A DNA stretch of 64,000 nucleotides from contig ONHA01000007.1 in assembly GCA_900317515.1 (NCBI GenBank), positions 43,655 through 107,654 on the forward strand, in the 5' to 3' direction. Each line of letters opens with the position of its first letter. Positions within the stretch are counted from its first letter, which is position 1. The notes beneath the pieces are model-generated. The model did not search any database. It worked only from the letters and a program-made list of their open reading frames with translations, and had not been told where the DNA came from. Both the position numbers and the translations under genes were made by a program. This stretch comes from an uncultured Eubacteriales bacterium. Lineage in GTDB: Bacteria > Bacillota > Clostridia > Lachnospirales > Lachnospiraceae. Positions 7,686 to 15,724 of this stretch are shown piece by piece.

Positions 7686-9509
7686 TCACTCTACCGTCAC
7701 CGACTTCGCGAGGTTCTTCGGCTTGTCGATGTCGCAGCCGTTCTCCTTCGCGACGTGGTAGGCGAGGAGCTGGAGCGGGACGATCTCGGTGACCGCCGAG
7801 AACAGCGGGTCCGTGTCCGGGATGAACAGGAGGTCGTCCGCGACCGATATAATCTTCTGGTTGGAGCGGAAGGTCAGCGCGAGGACCTCCGCTCCTCTTG
7901 ATTTCACCTCGACGATGTTGGAGAGGGTCTTCCCCATGATCGCCGGGTTGCAGCAGAGCGCGATGACGGGCGTGTGCTCCTCGATGAGCGCGATCGTCCC
8001 GTGCTTGAGTTCGCCCGCGGCGTAAGCCTCCGAGTGGAGGTAGGAGATCTCCTTCATCTTGAGGGCCCCCTCGAGGGAGACCGCGTAGTCGGTATTCCGG
8101 CCGATGAAGAAGAGGGCCTTACTCGCGTGGTACTTCTTCGCGAGGTCCGGGATCGCGGCATTAAGGTCGATCGTCTGCTGGATCCGTCTCGGCAGGAGCT
8201 GGAGGTCTTTTACGAGGGTTTTGTATTCATTTTCAAGAAGGCCGAGCTTGTCGCCGATGTAGACCGCGAGAAGATAGAGGACCGAGACCTGGGTCGTGTA
8301 GCCCTTGGTGGTCGCGACCGCGATCTCCGGGCCGGCCCATGTGTAGACCGTGTTGTCCGCGAGCTTCGCGACCGTGCTGCCGACCACGTTCACGACCGCG
8401 AGGGTGCGGGCGCCGCGGGCTTTGCACTCTTTGAGCGCCGCGATCGTGTCGGCGGTCTCGCCGGACTGGGAGATCACGATGAGGAGCGTGTGCTCATCGA
8501 TCAGCGGATCGCTGTAGCGGAGCTCGCTCGCGAGCTCTAAAACGACCGGGATATGGGTGAGCCTTTCGAGCGCATATCTGGCCGCGCAGCCCGCGTAGTA
8601 GGCGGAGCCGCAGGCGGTGATGACGATCTGGCGGATCTCACGGAGGTCCTCCGCGGTCAGGGTCAGCTCGTCAAATGCAACCCGCCCGTCCCTGATGCGG
8701 GGAGCGATCGTCGCCTTGACGGCACCGGGCTGCTCCATGATCTCCTTCATCATGAAATGCTCATAGCCGCCCTTCTCGGCCGCCTGAACGTTCCAGGAGA
8801 TGCGGCTGATTTTTTTGTCGATATCCTGGTTCAGACAGTCGAAAATGCGAACCGTATCCCCCGTCAGCTCGGCAAACTCGCCGTCCTCGAGGTAGATGAC
8901 GTTTCTCGTGTGGGCGACCAGGGCGGTGACGTCCGAGGCGAAGAAATTCTCGTGGAGGCCGACCCCCAGGATGAGCGGGCTGGCTTCCCGGACGGCGTAC
9001 ATTTTCCCGGGCTCGTCGGCGCAGATGACGCCGAGGGCGTAGGAGCCCTGGAGCCGGTTCGTGGTCTTGACCAGAGCTTCGTGCATGTCGCCCTTGTAGT
9101 AGAGCTCGATCAGGTGGACGATGACCTCGGTGTCGGTCTCGCTCTCAAAGTGATACCCATCCCGGATGAGCTCCTCGCGGAGGGGCAGGTAATTCTCGAT
9201 GATCCCGTTGTGGACGACCGCAAAGCGGCCGTCGTTCGAGAGGTGCGGGTGGGCATTTTCCTCCGTCGGAGCCCCATGGGTCGCCCAGCGCGTGTGGCCG
9301 ATCCCGGTCACGCCCGGCACGTCGGCCCCGTCGTGGGTCTTCGCGCACAGGTTCGCGATGCGGCCGGTGACCTTGCTGACCGAGATCTTCGATCTGTCCA
9401 TGACCGCGATGCCGGCCGAGTCATAGCCGCGGTACTCCAGTTTCTTTAAGCCGTCAAGTAAGATGGGGGCGGCGCCCTGCACACCCGTGAATCCGACGAT
9501 TCCGCACAT
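7686..9509 (-). CDS. glmS: glutamine--fructose-6-phosphate aminotransferase (isomerizing)
   Basis: GlmS makes glucosamine-6-phosphate from fructose-6-phosphate and glutamine, the first step of peptidoglycan amino-sugar synthesis. The protein starts MCGIVGFTG; Cys2 is the class II amidotransferase nucleophile once Met1 is removed, which fixes the start although the frame is open 24 codons upstream. The N-terminal Ntn amidotransferase domain (~1-230) is followed by two SIS sugar-isomerase domains, with the serine-rich ISQSGETADT loop and the conserved C-terminal AKSVTVE. At 607 residues it has normal length. The SD AAGGAG lies just upstream. The 5' leader carries an ANTAR-type attenuator and a 195-bp inverted-repeat element; the usual Gram-positive glmS ribozyme is not recognisable. 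Confidence 0.97.
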   Translation of the reverse strand: MCGIVGFTGVQGAAPILLDGLKKLEYRGYDSAGIAVMDRSKISVSKVTGRIANLCAKTHDGADVPGVTGIGHTRWATHGAPTEENAHPHLSNDGRFAVVHNGIIENYLPLREELIRDGYHFESETDTEVIVHLIELYYKGDMHEALVKTTNRLQGSYALGVICADEPGKMYAVREASPLILGVGLHENFFASDVTALVAHTRNVIYLEDGEFAELTGDTVRIFDCLNQDIDKKISRISWNVQAAEKGGYEHFMMKEIMEQPGAVKATIAPRIRDGRVAFDELTLTAEDLREIRQIVITACGSAYYAGCAARYALERLTHIPVVLELASELRYSDPLIDEHTLLIVISQSGETADTIAALKECKARGARTLAVVNVVGSTVAKLADNTVYTWAGPEIAVATTKGYTTQVSVLYLLAVYIGDKLGLLENEYKTLVKDLQLLPRRIQQTIDLNAAIPDLAKKYHASKALFFIGRNTDYAVSLEGALKMKEISYLHSEAYAAGELKHGTIALIEEHTPVIALCCNPAIMGKTLSNIVEVKSRGAEVLALTFRSNQKIISVADDLLFIPDTDPLFSAVTEIVPLQLLAYHVAKENGCDIDKPKNLAKSVTVE

Positions 9510-9530
9510 AGTAAACTCCTTATATTGTTG

Positions 9531-9725
9531 ATGATATCGCTGCGGATTGCTCCGTGCTTCGCTTTGCTCGCACTCTCGCAATCCTGCAAAAACTCATCAA
9601 TCGCCCCGCTTGTTCCACGCCGCGTGGCTTTTTGATTCGTTTTTGTTAGCGTCTCGCAAGTCTGTGCACTGATTCTCGTGCGAGCACGAGTCGTGTGCAC
9701 AGACTTGGAGACCAGGCGATATCAT
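9531..9725 (-). mobile_element. 195-bp MITE-like element in the glmS leader
   Basis: This fills most of the 318-bp gap between glmS and asnB. It is bounded by perfect 10-bp terminal inverted repeats, ATGATATCGC at 9531-9540 and GCGATATCAT at 9716-9725. Inside are a 13-bp perfect stem CAAGTCTGTGCAC (9657-9669 with 9695-9707) extended by GTCTC/GAGAC and holding an inner CTCGTGC/GCACGAG stem, a GCCACG/CGTGG hairpin, and a GGATTGC/GCAATCC hairpin. It has no plausible gene. One end abuts the T-run of the attenuator terminator, so it looks inserted between attenuator and glmS, or else is a structured leader. No target-site duplication was identified. Confidence 0.6.
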
Positions 9726-9773
9726 AAAAAAGGCGCCTCTGAGCCCATTGCTCAAAGACGCCGTTGCCTTCAC
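9725..9773 (-). promoter_or_regulatory. ANTAR-type antitermination leader of glmS
   Basis: On the minus strand, AAGGC-AACGGC-GTCTT (9770-9755) forms a stem closing a hexaloop with A at position 1 and G at position 4, the signature of ANTAR-protein RNA targets. Its 3' half is also the 5' half of a 12-bp terminator stem GCGTCTTTGAGC/GCTCAGAGGCGC (9761-9733, five-base loop) followed by a run of T. The two folds exclude each other. The sequence is nearly identical to the first glnN leader. Confidence 0.75.
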
Positions 9774-9782
9774 TGAAAATGA

Positions 9783-9811
9783 ATTTTACAGCAAATTATT
9801 TAATTTGTCAA
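9783..9811 (-). promoter_or_regulatory. sigma-A promoter of glmS
   Basis: Minus strand TTGACA (9811-9806), 17-bp spacer, TAAAAT (9788-9783). The predicted start lies just before the attenuator hexaloop stem, so the leader begins essentially with the regulatory RNA. The spacer end TTTGCTG is shared with the glnN promoter. Confidence 0.85.
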
Positions 9812-9827
9812 CCGCGGAAGGCGGATT

Positions 9828-11411
9828 TTATGTCCCGCTCGCCCCGTAGTTCGCAAGAACCCGGGCCGAAGGATCGTCCACGTTGCACCCCTCCCACGTA
9901 CGGTTGGGCATCCAGAAGTCCGTGATCATCTCCGCCTGGCCGGGATAGTATCTCTCGAAAATTTCCCGGTAGAGGAGGGACTCCTTCGTGAAGGGCCGGG
10001 CGTGGGTGTATTTTTGGCGGAGCGTCTCGAACTCCTCGTCGGTGTAGACCCCGGCGGCGTATTCCTTCAGGTAATCCACCATCGAGTGGCCGACCGCGTC
10101 GGAAAATGCCGCCTTCTCGCGCCAGAGAATACTGTCGGGGAGGATCCCCAGACCGTCGAAGGCGTGGCGGAGGAGGTATTTTCCTTTTCCGTAGGTGTTG
10201 AGCTTCATTTCCGGGTCGAGGGCCATCACGTATTTCACAAAATCAAGATCCCCGAAGGGCACCCGGGCCTCGAGCGAGTTGACCGAGATGCAGCGGTCCG
10301 CGCGGAGCACATCGTACATGTGGAGCTCCCGGACCCGCTTTTCGGCCTCGTCCTGGAAGGCCTCCGCGGAAGGCGCGAAATCGGTGTACTTGTAGCCGAA
10401 GAGCTCGTCCGAGATCTCGCCGGTCAGGAGCACGCGGATGTCGGTCGTCTCGTGGATCGCCTTGCAGACGAGGTACATGCCCATGGAAGCCCGGATCGTG
10501 GTGATGTCGAAGGTCCCGAGGAGCCTGATGAGCTCGGGAAGCGTCGCGATGACCTCCTCCGGGGTCATGTAGACCTCCGTGTGGTCGGCGCCGATAAAGT
10601 CGGCGGCCTCCCGGGCGTATTTGAGGTCGATCGCGTCCTCGCTCATGCCGATCGCGAAGGTTTTGATCGGAGTCTCGCTCTCGCGGGCGGCGATCGCGCA
10701 GACGAGGGAGGAGTCGAGGCCGCCGGAGAGGAGGAAGCCGACCTTCGCGTCGGCTACGAGACGCTTTTTGACGCCGGCTATGAGCTTTTCCCGGATTTTG
10801 CCGCAGGCCGTTTCAAGGTCGTCGCGGCAGACGATATCCGCATGGGAGATGTCCGTATAGGGGATAAAGTATCCGCTTTTATAGTAGTGGCCGGGCGGGA
10901 AGGGCCTGATGCGGCTGCTAAGACCGACCAGGTTCTTCGGCTCGCTGGCGAAGATAATTCCGCCGTTCCCGTCGTACCCGTAGTAGAGCGGCCGGATCCC
11001 GATTGGATCGCGGGCGGCTATGAACTCCTTTGTCCTTCCGTCAAAGAGGATCAGGGCAAATTCAGCGTCGAGCATCGAGAACATGCGGGTCCCGTACTCG
11101 AACCAGAGCGGGAGAATGATCTCGCAGTCGCTGCCGCTCTTAAAAGCATAGCCTTTTTCTTTCAGGGCCTCCCGCTGCGCCTCGAAGCCGTAGAGCTCGC
11201 CGTTGCAGACGACATAGCTTCCGTCCAGCTCGAAGGGCTGCATGCCGGCGCAGGTAAGTCCCATGATCGCGAGGCGATGGAAGCCCATGAGGCCGCAGCC
11301 TGTATCGATGATGCGGCTCTTGTCGGGGCCGCGCGAGACCGTTTCGTCAAAACCTTTTTGAAATTCTGTGAGGTCGGCGGATTCGCCGGACCAGGCCATG
11401 ATTGAACACAT
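9828..11411 (-). CDS. asnB: asparagine synthase, glutamine-hydrolysing (class II amidotransferase)
   Basis: AsnB converts aspartate to asparagine with ATP and the amide of glutamine. The 527-residue protein starts MCSIMAWSGES, with Cys2 as the amidotransferase nucleophile. The N-terminal Ntn domain covers ~1-190. The synthase domain follows, with the ATP pyrophosphatase loop FLLSGGLDSS near residue 230, and later GEISDELFGY and LEARVPFGD, all AsnB hallmarks. It lies 21 bp downstream of the ammonium transporter gene and is probably the last gene of a glnN-amt-asnB operon. A separate promoter for glmS begins right after it. Confidence 0.94.
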   Translation of the reverse strand: MCSIMAWSGESADLTEFQKGFDETVSRGPDKSRIIDTGCGLMGFHRLAIMGLTCAGMQPFELDGSYVVCNGELYGFEAQREALKEKGYAFKSGSDCEIILPLWFEYGTRMFSMLDAEFALILFDGRTKEFIAARDPIGIRPLYYGYDGNGGIIFASEPKNLVGLSSRIRPFPPGHYYKSGYFIPYTDISHADIVCRDDLETACGKIREKLIAGVKKRLVADAKVGFLLSGGLDSSLVCAIAARESETPIKTFAIGMSEDAIDLKYAREAADFIGADHTEVYMTPEEVIATLPELIRLLGTFDITTIRASMGMYLVCKAIHETTDIRVLLTGEISDELFGYKYTDFAPSAEAFQDEAEKRVRELHMYDVLRADRCISVNSLEARVPFGDLDFVKYVMALDPEMKLNTYGKGKYLLRHAFDGLGILPDSILWREKAAFSDAVGHSMVDYLKEYAAGVYTDEEFETLRQKYTHARPFTKESLLYREIFERYYPGQAEMITDFWMPNRTWEGCNVDDPSARVLANYGASGT

Positions 11412-11432
11412 GGTAAGCGCCTTTCATTTTCC

Positions 11433-13157
11433 TTATTCGACATCCTGAAGCGCGTCGTAGCCTTCCTCGCCGGTGCGGACCTTGACGACATTTTCCACGT
11501 CGTAGACGAAGATCTTGCCGTCCCCGATGTGGCCGGTGTAGAGGACCTTCTTGGCGGTCTCGATGACATCGCGCACCGGGATGGCGGAGACGACGATATC
11601 CATCTGCACCTTTGGCCGGAGGTCGGTCTCAACCGCGACGCCGCGGTAATACTCGGTGTGGCCCTTCTGCATGCCGTAGCCCATGACGTGGGAGACGGTC
11701 ATGCCGGTGATGCCGAGACGGGCCATCGCGCTTTTGAGAGCGAAGAGCTTTTCTTCCTTGAAAACGATCTCCACCTTGCTGAATTTGTGTCCGTCGCTTG
11801 CAAAGACAGGTTCTTTCTTAACGGGAACCGCTTCGGCCGGCGGCGTTGTGCCGGTCACGACCGGAACCTGCTCGCCCGTGCCGTATTCGACATAGCTGTC
11901 GACGGCCGGCACAAAATCCGCATAAGCGCTCGGGAGACCGTGTTCGCTGATATCGAGTCCGGTGAGCTCGTCGGCGGGGTCGGCGCGGAGAAAATCGCAT
12001 TTTTTAAGGATCATGAAAAATGCGGACATCGTGACAGCCGCCCAGGCCGCAACGGTGACAAAGCCGAGGAGCTGGAGACCGAGCTGCGTGAAGTCTCCCG
12101 TGTAGAGGAGGCCGTTAAGGCCGGCCGGAGCATCCGGGTTGGCTAGGAGCCCGACCGCAAGGGTACCCCAGATACCGTTTGCACAGTGGACGCCGACTGC
12201 GCCGACCGGATCGTCGATGTGAAGCTTTAAGTCCAGCATCTCGACCGCGACGTCGACCAGAATGCCTGCGACGACGCCGACGATCGCGGCACCGAGCGCG
12301 TCAAACGCGTCGCATCCCGCGGTGACGGCGACAAGGCCGGCGAGGGAGGCGTTTAAGCACATGGAGACGTCCGGTTTGCCGTTCTTGATCCAGGTGTAGA
12401 TCATTGTCGTGCAGGTGGCTACGGAAGGCGCGATGGTCGTCGTGAGGAAAATGGAAGAGAGCTCCGAGGGTGACGTCGCCGCCGCCCCGTTGAAGCCGTA
12501 CCAGCCGAGCCAGAGGATGAACACGCCGAGTGCGCCAAGCGGAATCGAGTGGCCGGGGATTGCGTTTACCTTGGTGACTTTGCCGCTTTTATCGGTCACA
12601 TATTTGCCGATGCGGGGGCCCAGAACCGCTGCGCCGATCAGGGCTGCGATGCCGCCGACCATGTGGATCGCGCAGGAACCGGCGTAATCGTGGAAACCGA
12701 GCTGCGAAAGCCAGCCACCGCCCCAGACCCAGTGCGCTTCGATCGGGTAGATGATGAGGCTGATGAAGCCCGAATAGACGCAGTAGGCGGAGAATTTTGT
12801 CCGCTCCGCCATGGCGCCGGAGACGATCGTGGCAGTCGTCGCGCAGAAGACCAGGTTGAAGACGAAGTAGCTTGCGTCCGTGAAGCCATCCGCAGGGGAG
12901 GCGATAAACTCCCTGAAATGAAGGAACAGGTCAAGATTGGGCCTGCCGATCAGGCCGAAAAACATATCTTCACCCATCATCAGCGTATAGCCGAGAAGTG
13001 AGAACACGACCGTGCCGATGCAGAAGTCCATGAGGTTCTTCATAATGATGTTGCCGGCATTCTTTGCGCGGGTGAAGCCGGTCTCCACCATGGCAAAACC
13101 AGCCTGCATCCAGAAGACAAGTGCGGCACCGATTAAAAACCAGAATTCGACAGTCAT
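11433..13157 (-). CDS. amt: ammonium transporter fused to a PII (GlnB/GlnK) regulatory domain
   Basis: Residues ~1-410 form an eleven-helix Amt channel (FWMQAGFAMVETGFTRAKNAGN near the N-terminus, then GSCAIHMVGGIAALIGA and GVHCANGIWG) that carries ammonium across the membrane. After a linker, residues ~460-574 are a complete PII domain with the T-loop region GHTEYYRGVAV, including the Tyr-Tyr that aligns with the usual modified tyrosine, and the B-loop TGHIGDGKIFV. Separate GlnK trimers normally plug Amt when nitrogen is plentiful; here sensor and channel are one chain. Such fusions occur in some Clostridia and other phyla. It sits between glnN and asnB, in keeping with a role in ammonia assimilation. 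Confidence 0.95.
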   Translation of the reverse strand: MTVEFWFLIGAALVFWMQAGFAMVETGFTRAKNAGNIIMKNLMDFCIGTVVFSLLGYTLMMGEDMFFGLIGRPNLDLFLHFREFIASPADGFTDASYFVFNLVFCATTATIVSGAMAERTKFSAYCVYSGFISLIIYPIEAHWVWGGGWLSQLGFHDYAGSCAIHMVGGIAALIGAAVLGPRIGKYVTDKSGKVTKVNAIPGHSIPLGALGVFILWLGWYGFNGAAATSPSELSSIFLTTTIAPSVATCTTMIYTWIKNGKPDVSMCLNASLAGLVAVTAGCDAFDALGAAIVGVVAGILVDVAVEMLDLKLHIDDPVGAVGVHCANGIWGTLAVGLLANPDAPAGLNGLLYTGDFTQLGLQLLGFVTVAAWAAVTMSAFFMILKKCDFLRADPADELTGLDISEHGLPSAYADFVPAVDSYVEYGTGEQVPVVTGTTPPAEAVPVKKEPVFASDGHKFSKVEIVFKEEKLFALKSAMARLGITGMTVSHVMGYGMQKGHTEYYRGVAVETDLRPKVQMDIVVSAIPVRDVIETAKKVLYTGHIGDGKIFVYDVENVVKVRTGEEGYDALQDVE

Positions 13158-13185
13158 AATAATATACTCCTTTCTAAATATAGGA

Positions 13186-13220
13186 GGGACGGCTCCGGAA
13201 ACCGTGTCCGAAACCGCCCC
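13186..13220 (-). terminator. 13-bp hairpin between glnN and amt
   Basis: In the 81-bp gap, GGGACGGCTCCGG (13186-13198) pairs over all 13 positions (with G-U) with CCGAAACCGCCCC (13208-13220) around a nine-base loop. No T-run follows toward amt, so partial termination or mRNA processing is likelier than full termination. Confidence 0.5.
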
Positions 13221-13238
13221 GGGAAAATAAGAGAAGGC

Positions 13239-15335
13239 TTACTTAACCCCGAAGAGAAGATCCGAATAGGTCGGATACGGCCAGTAGCTCTTAGCCGTGA
13301 GCATCTCCGCCTTGTCGCAGGGGACGCGGAGCTCGCCCATCGCCTGAAGCAGGATGTCTCGTATGAGGGCGGATTCCTCAACGATATCGGCTGCCCCGCC
13401 GACCGTGAGGAGGGCTGCCTCCAGCTCGTCCGTCTTCCCGGCAATCTCATCGATGAGGCCGGTGAGGGTTCTCACGAGGCCGGTCTCATAGCGGCACGGA
13501 AGTTCCGCCGCGACCGCCTTCTTGGCGGCAACCGATCTCGCGGTGTCAGCCGCGAAAGCCTCGATGGCGGGGATGATCTGGGTCCGGGCCATGTCGACCA
13601 TGGTGTTGGCCTCGATCACGACGCTCTTGCAGTAGTTCTCGAGCATGATGTCGCGGCGGGACCGCATCTCCTCGATCGTGAAGACGCCGAGGGAGGTGAG
13701 CATTTTTACATTTTTCTCATCGAGCAGGTGGGGCATGCAGTCGGCGGTCGTACGGTAGTTGAGAAGACCGCGCTCCTCGGTGGCTTCCCGGATCCAGGCA
13801 TCGTCGTAGCCGTTGCCGTTGAAGATGATCCGCTTGTGGTCCCTGATGGTCTTCCTTATCATCTCGTGCAGGGCAGTCTCGAAATCCTCGGCCTTCTCAA
13901 GGCGGTCGGCGTAGATCCGGAGGCTCTCCGCCACGGCTGCGTTCAGCATGATGTTGGCGCAGGCGATGGAGTTGGAGGAGCCGAGCATGCGGAACTCGAA
14001 TTTATTTCCCGTAAATGCAAACGGGGAGGTCCTGTTGCGGTCTGTCGTATCCCTGTTGAACTTGGGCAGGACGTCGACGCCGAGCTTCATCTGGGTCTTC
14101 TTCGTGCCCTCGTAGGGGATGTCCTTCTCGATCGCCTCGAGGACAGCGTTCAGCTCGTCGCCGACGAAGATGGAGATGACGGCCGGCGGCGCCTCGTTCG
14201 CACCGAGACGGTGGTCGTTGCCAGCGGTCGCGACGGAGAGGCGGAGCAGATCCTGGTAATCGTCCACGGCCTTGATGACGGCGCATAAGAAGAGCAGGAA
14301 CTGGGCATTTTCATAGGGAGTCGCGCCCGGGGAGAGCAGGTTCTGGCCGCTGTCCGTCGCGATGGACCAGTTGTTGTGCTTGCCGGAGCCGTTGACGCCC
14401 GCGAACGGCTTCTCGTGGAGCAGGCAGACCAGGCCGTGTTTTGCGGCGACCTTCTGCATGATCTCCATGGTCAGCTGGTTGTGGTCGGTGGCGATGTTGG
14501 TGGTGGTGTAGATCGGGGCGAGCTCGTGCTGGGCCGGCGCAACCTCGTTGTGCTCGGTCTTGGCCAGGATGCCGAGCTTCCAGAGCTCGTCATTTAAGTC
14601 CGCCATGTAGGCCTGGACGCCCGGCTTGATCACGCCGAAGTAGTGGTCGTCCAGCTCCTGACCCTTGGGCGGCTTTGCGCCGAAGAGGGTGCGGCCGGTG
14701 AAGCGGAGGTCCGGGCGCTTGTCGTACATTTCCTTTGTGATGAGGAAATATTCCTGCTCGGGGCCGACCGAGGACACGACGCGCTTTGCGGTGTTATTTC
14801 CGAAAAGGCGCAGGATTCGGAGGGCTTCCTTACTCAGAACTTCCATGGAGCGGAGGAGAGGCGTCTTCTTGTCGAGCGCGGGGCCGCCGTAGGAGCAGAA
14901 GGCGGTCGGGATACAAAGGGACTTGTCCTTGATAAAGGCGTAGGAAGTCGGATCCCAGGCCGTGTAGCCTCTGGCCTCGAAGGTGGCGCGGAGGCCGCCC
15001 GACGGGAAGGAGGAGGCGTCCGGCTCGCCCTTGATGAGCTCCTTGCCGGAGAACTCCATGATGACGCTGCCGTCCGGCGACGGGCTGATGAAGCTGTCGT
15101 GCTTCTCGGCCGTGATGCCGGTGAGCGGCTGGAACCAGTGGGTGAAATGTGTCGCGCCGTGGGACACGGCCCAGTCCTTCATCGCCTGGGCGACGGCGTT
15201 CGCGACGCCGATGTCGAGCTCGCGGCCCTCATCGATGGTCTTTCGGAGGGATGCGTAGACGTCGGCCGGCAGGGTTGAGCGCATGACGCGGTCATCAAAT
15301 ACGAGGCTTCCAAAATATTCCGGTACGGTACTCAT
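13239..15335 (-). CDS. glnN: glutamine synthetase type III
   Basis: This ~700-residue form of glutamine synthetase condenses glutamate and ammonia with ATP. It is typical of Bacteroidetes, cyanobacteria and Clostridia and is unrelated in length to the ~450-residue GSI. Signatures include THWFQPLTG and KHDSFI near the N-terminus, VGPEQEYFLI, the GSGKHNNWS motif of type III enzymes, and NRTSPFAFTGNKFEFR. Two in-frame ATGs exist at 15341 and 15335; the second has better spacing from GGAG. It heads the glnN-amt-asnB unit. Its leader contains two consecutive ANTAR-type attenuators behind a strong promoter, so expression should be tightly tied to nitrogen state. Confidence 0.96.
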   Translation of the reverse strand: MSTVPEYFGSLVFDDRVMRSTLPADVYASLRKTIDEGRELDIGVANAVAQAMKDWAVSHGATHFTHWFQPLTGITAEKHDSFISPSPDGSVIMEFSGKELIKGEPDASSFPSGGLRATFEARGYTAWDPTSYAFIKDKSLCIPTAFCSYGGPALDKKTPLLRSMEVLSKEALRILRLFGNNTAKRVVSSVGPEQEYFLITKEMYDKRPDLRFTGRTLFGAKPPKGQELDDHYFGVIKPGVQAYMADLNDELWKLGILAKTEHNEVAPAQHELAPIYTTTNIATDHNQLTMEIMQKVAAKHGLVCLLHEKPFAGVNGSGKHNNWSIATDSGQNLLSPGATPYENAQFLLFLCAVIKAVDDYQDLLRLSVATAGNDHRLGANEAPPAVISIFVGDELNAVLEAIEKDIPYEGTKKTQMKLGVDVLPKFNRDTTDRNRTSPFAFTGNKFEFRMLGSSNSIACANIMLNAAVAESLRIYADRLEKAEDFETALHEMIRKTIRDHKRIIFNGNGYDDAWIREATEERGLLNYRTTADCMPHLLDEKNVKMLTSLGVFTIEEMRSRRDIMLENYCKSVVIEANTMVDMARTQIIPAIEAFAADTARSVAAKKAVAAELPCRYETGLVRTLTGLIDEIAGKTDELEAALLTVGGAADIVEESALIRDILLQAMGELRVPCDKAEMLTAKSYWPYPTYSDLLFGVK

Positions 15336-15350
15336 TTTCATAATCTCCTT

Positions 15351-15411
15351 TTAAAAAATTAAAGGCAGCGATCCCTTTCGTGGCGGAAACACAAAAGACA
15401 TCGTTGCCTTT
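15351..15411 (-). promoter_or_regulatory. ANTAR-type leader of glnN, gene-proximal copy
   Basis: Minus strand AAAGGC-AACGAT-GTCTTT (15411-15394): a six-pair stem with a hexaloop having A1 and G4. The same bases join a longer, imperfect hairpin AAAGGCA...TGCCTTT (15411-15361) followed by T-rich AATTTTTT, an intrinsic terminator. This is the second attenuator in series before glnN. Confidence 0.7.
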
Positions 15412-15426
15412 ATATTTGATTACCAT

Positions 15427-15477
15427 AAAAAAGAAAAAGCGCCTTCGAGCTCTTCGCTCAAAGACGCCGTTGCCTTT
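15427..15477 (-). promoter_or_regulatory. ANTAR-type leader of glnN, promoter-proximal copy
   Basis: Minus strand AAAGGC-AACGGC-GTCTTT (15477-15460), with A1/G4 hexaloop, overlaps the terminator GCGTCTTTGAGC/GCTCGAAGGCGC (15467-15439, perfect 12 bp with G-U pairs, loop GAAGA) and a long T-run. The first 20 bases are the same as in the glmS leader. Confidence 0.78.
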
Positions 15478-15488
15478 TATGTTTTGGG

Positions 15489-15517
15489 ATTTTACAGCAA
15501 AAAAATTAAGCTGTCAA
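15489..15517 (-). promoter_or_regulatory. sigma-A promoter of glnN
   Basis: Minus strand TTGACA (15517-15512), 17-bp spacer ending TTTGCTG, TAAAAT (15494-15489). It lies about 12 bp before the first attenuator stem and closely resembles the glmS promoter. Confidence 0.87.
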
Positions 15518-15540
15518 CCGTTTTTTACATAAAATTTTTG

Positions 15541-15709
15541 CAACTATTCAGCACCCACCATTCGCAGCCGCTTGAAGCGGCTTGCTCATGTCGACGGTCA
15601 GAGGCGTATCGCGCCTTGGCCGCCACATAAAAAAGCATGGTTCCTGCTCGAAACGCAAGCGTTTCGCCCTTCAAACCACACCTTTTTATGTGGTGCTGAA
15701 CAGTTACAA
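15541..15709 (-). repeat. variable-stem structured element, copy A
   Basis: Ends AACTATTCAGCACC (15542-15555) and GGTGCTGAACAGTT (15692-15705) are complementary with one G-T mismatch. Within, read on the minus strand, a long hairpin has outer arm CCACATAAAAAG/CTTTTTATGTGG (perfect 12 bp) and apex CGAAACGC-TT-GCGTTTCG. Next come AGGCG/CGCCT and AGCCGCT/AGCGGCT hairpins joined by CTCTGACCG and CATGAGCA. Copy B (47571-47735) has the same ends, apex and 3' block but wholly different arm bases that still pair. The element begins about 20 bp after the sstT stop, in sstT orientation. Together with the glnN leader it accounts for the 383-bp gap 15342-15724. Confidence 0.8.
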
Positions 15710-15724
15710 ATTTTTAAAAGATTC

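Noticed and set aside
9446-9700. 84-codon minus-strand frame across the glmS leader
   Set aside because: It runs through perfect hairpins of the MITE-like element and overlaps the glmS start out of frame, and the translation is low in hydrophobic residues.
9510-9720. glmS ribozyme expected upstream of a Gram-positive glmS
   Set aside because: The conserved ribozyme core and its AGCGCC-type cleavage region could not be found; the space is filled by the inverted-repeat element.
10002-11405. 467-codon open frame antisense to asnB
   Set aside because: A shadow frame of a well-supported gene with no homology features.
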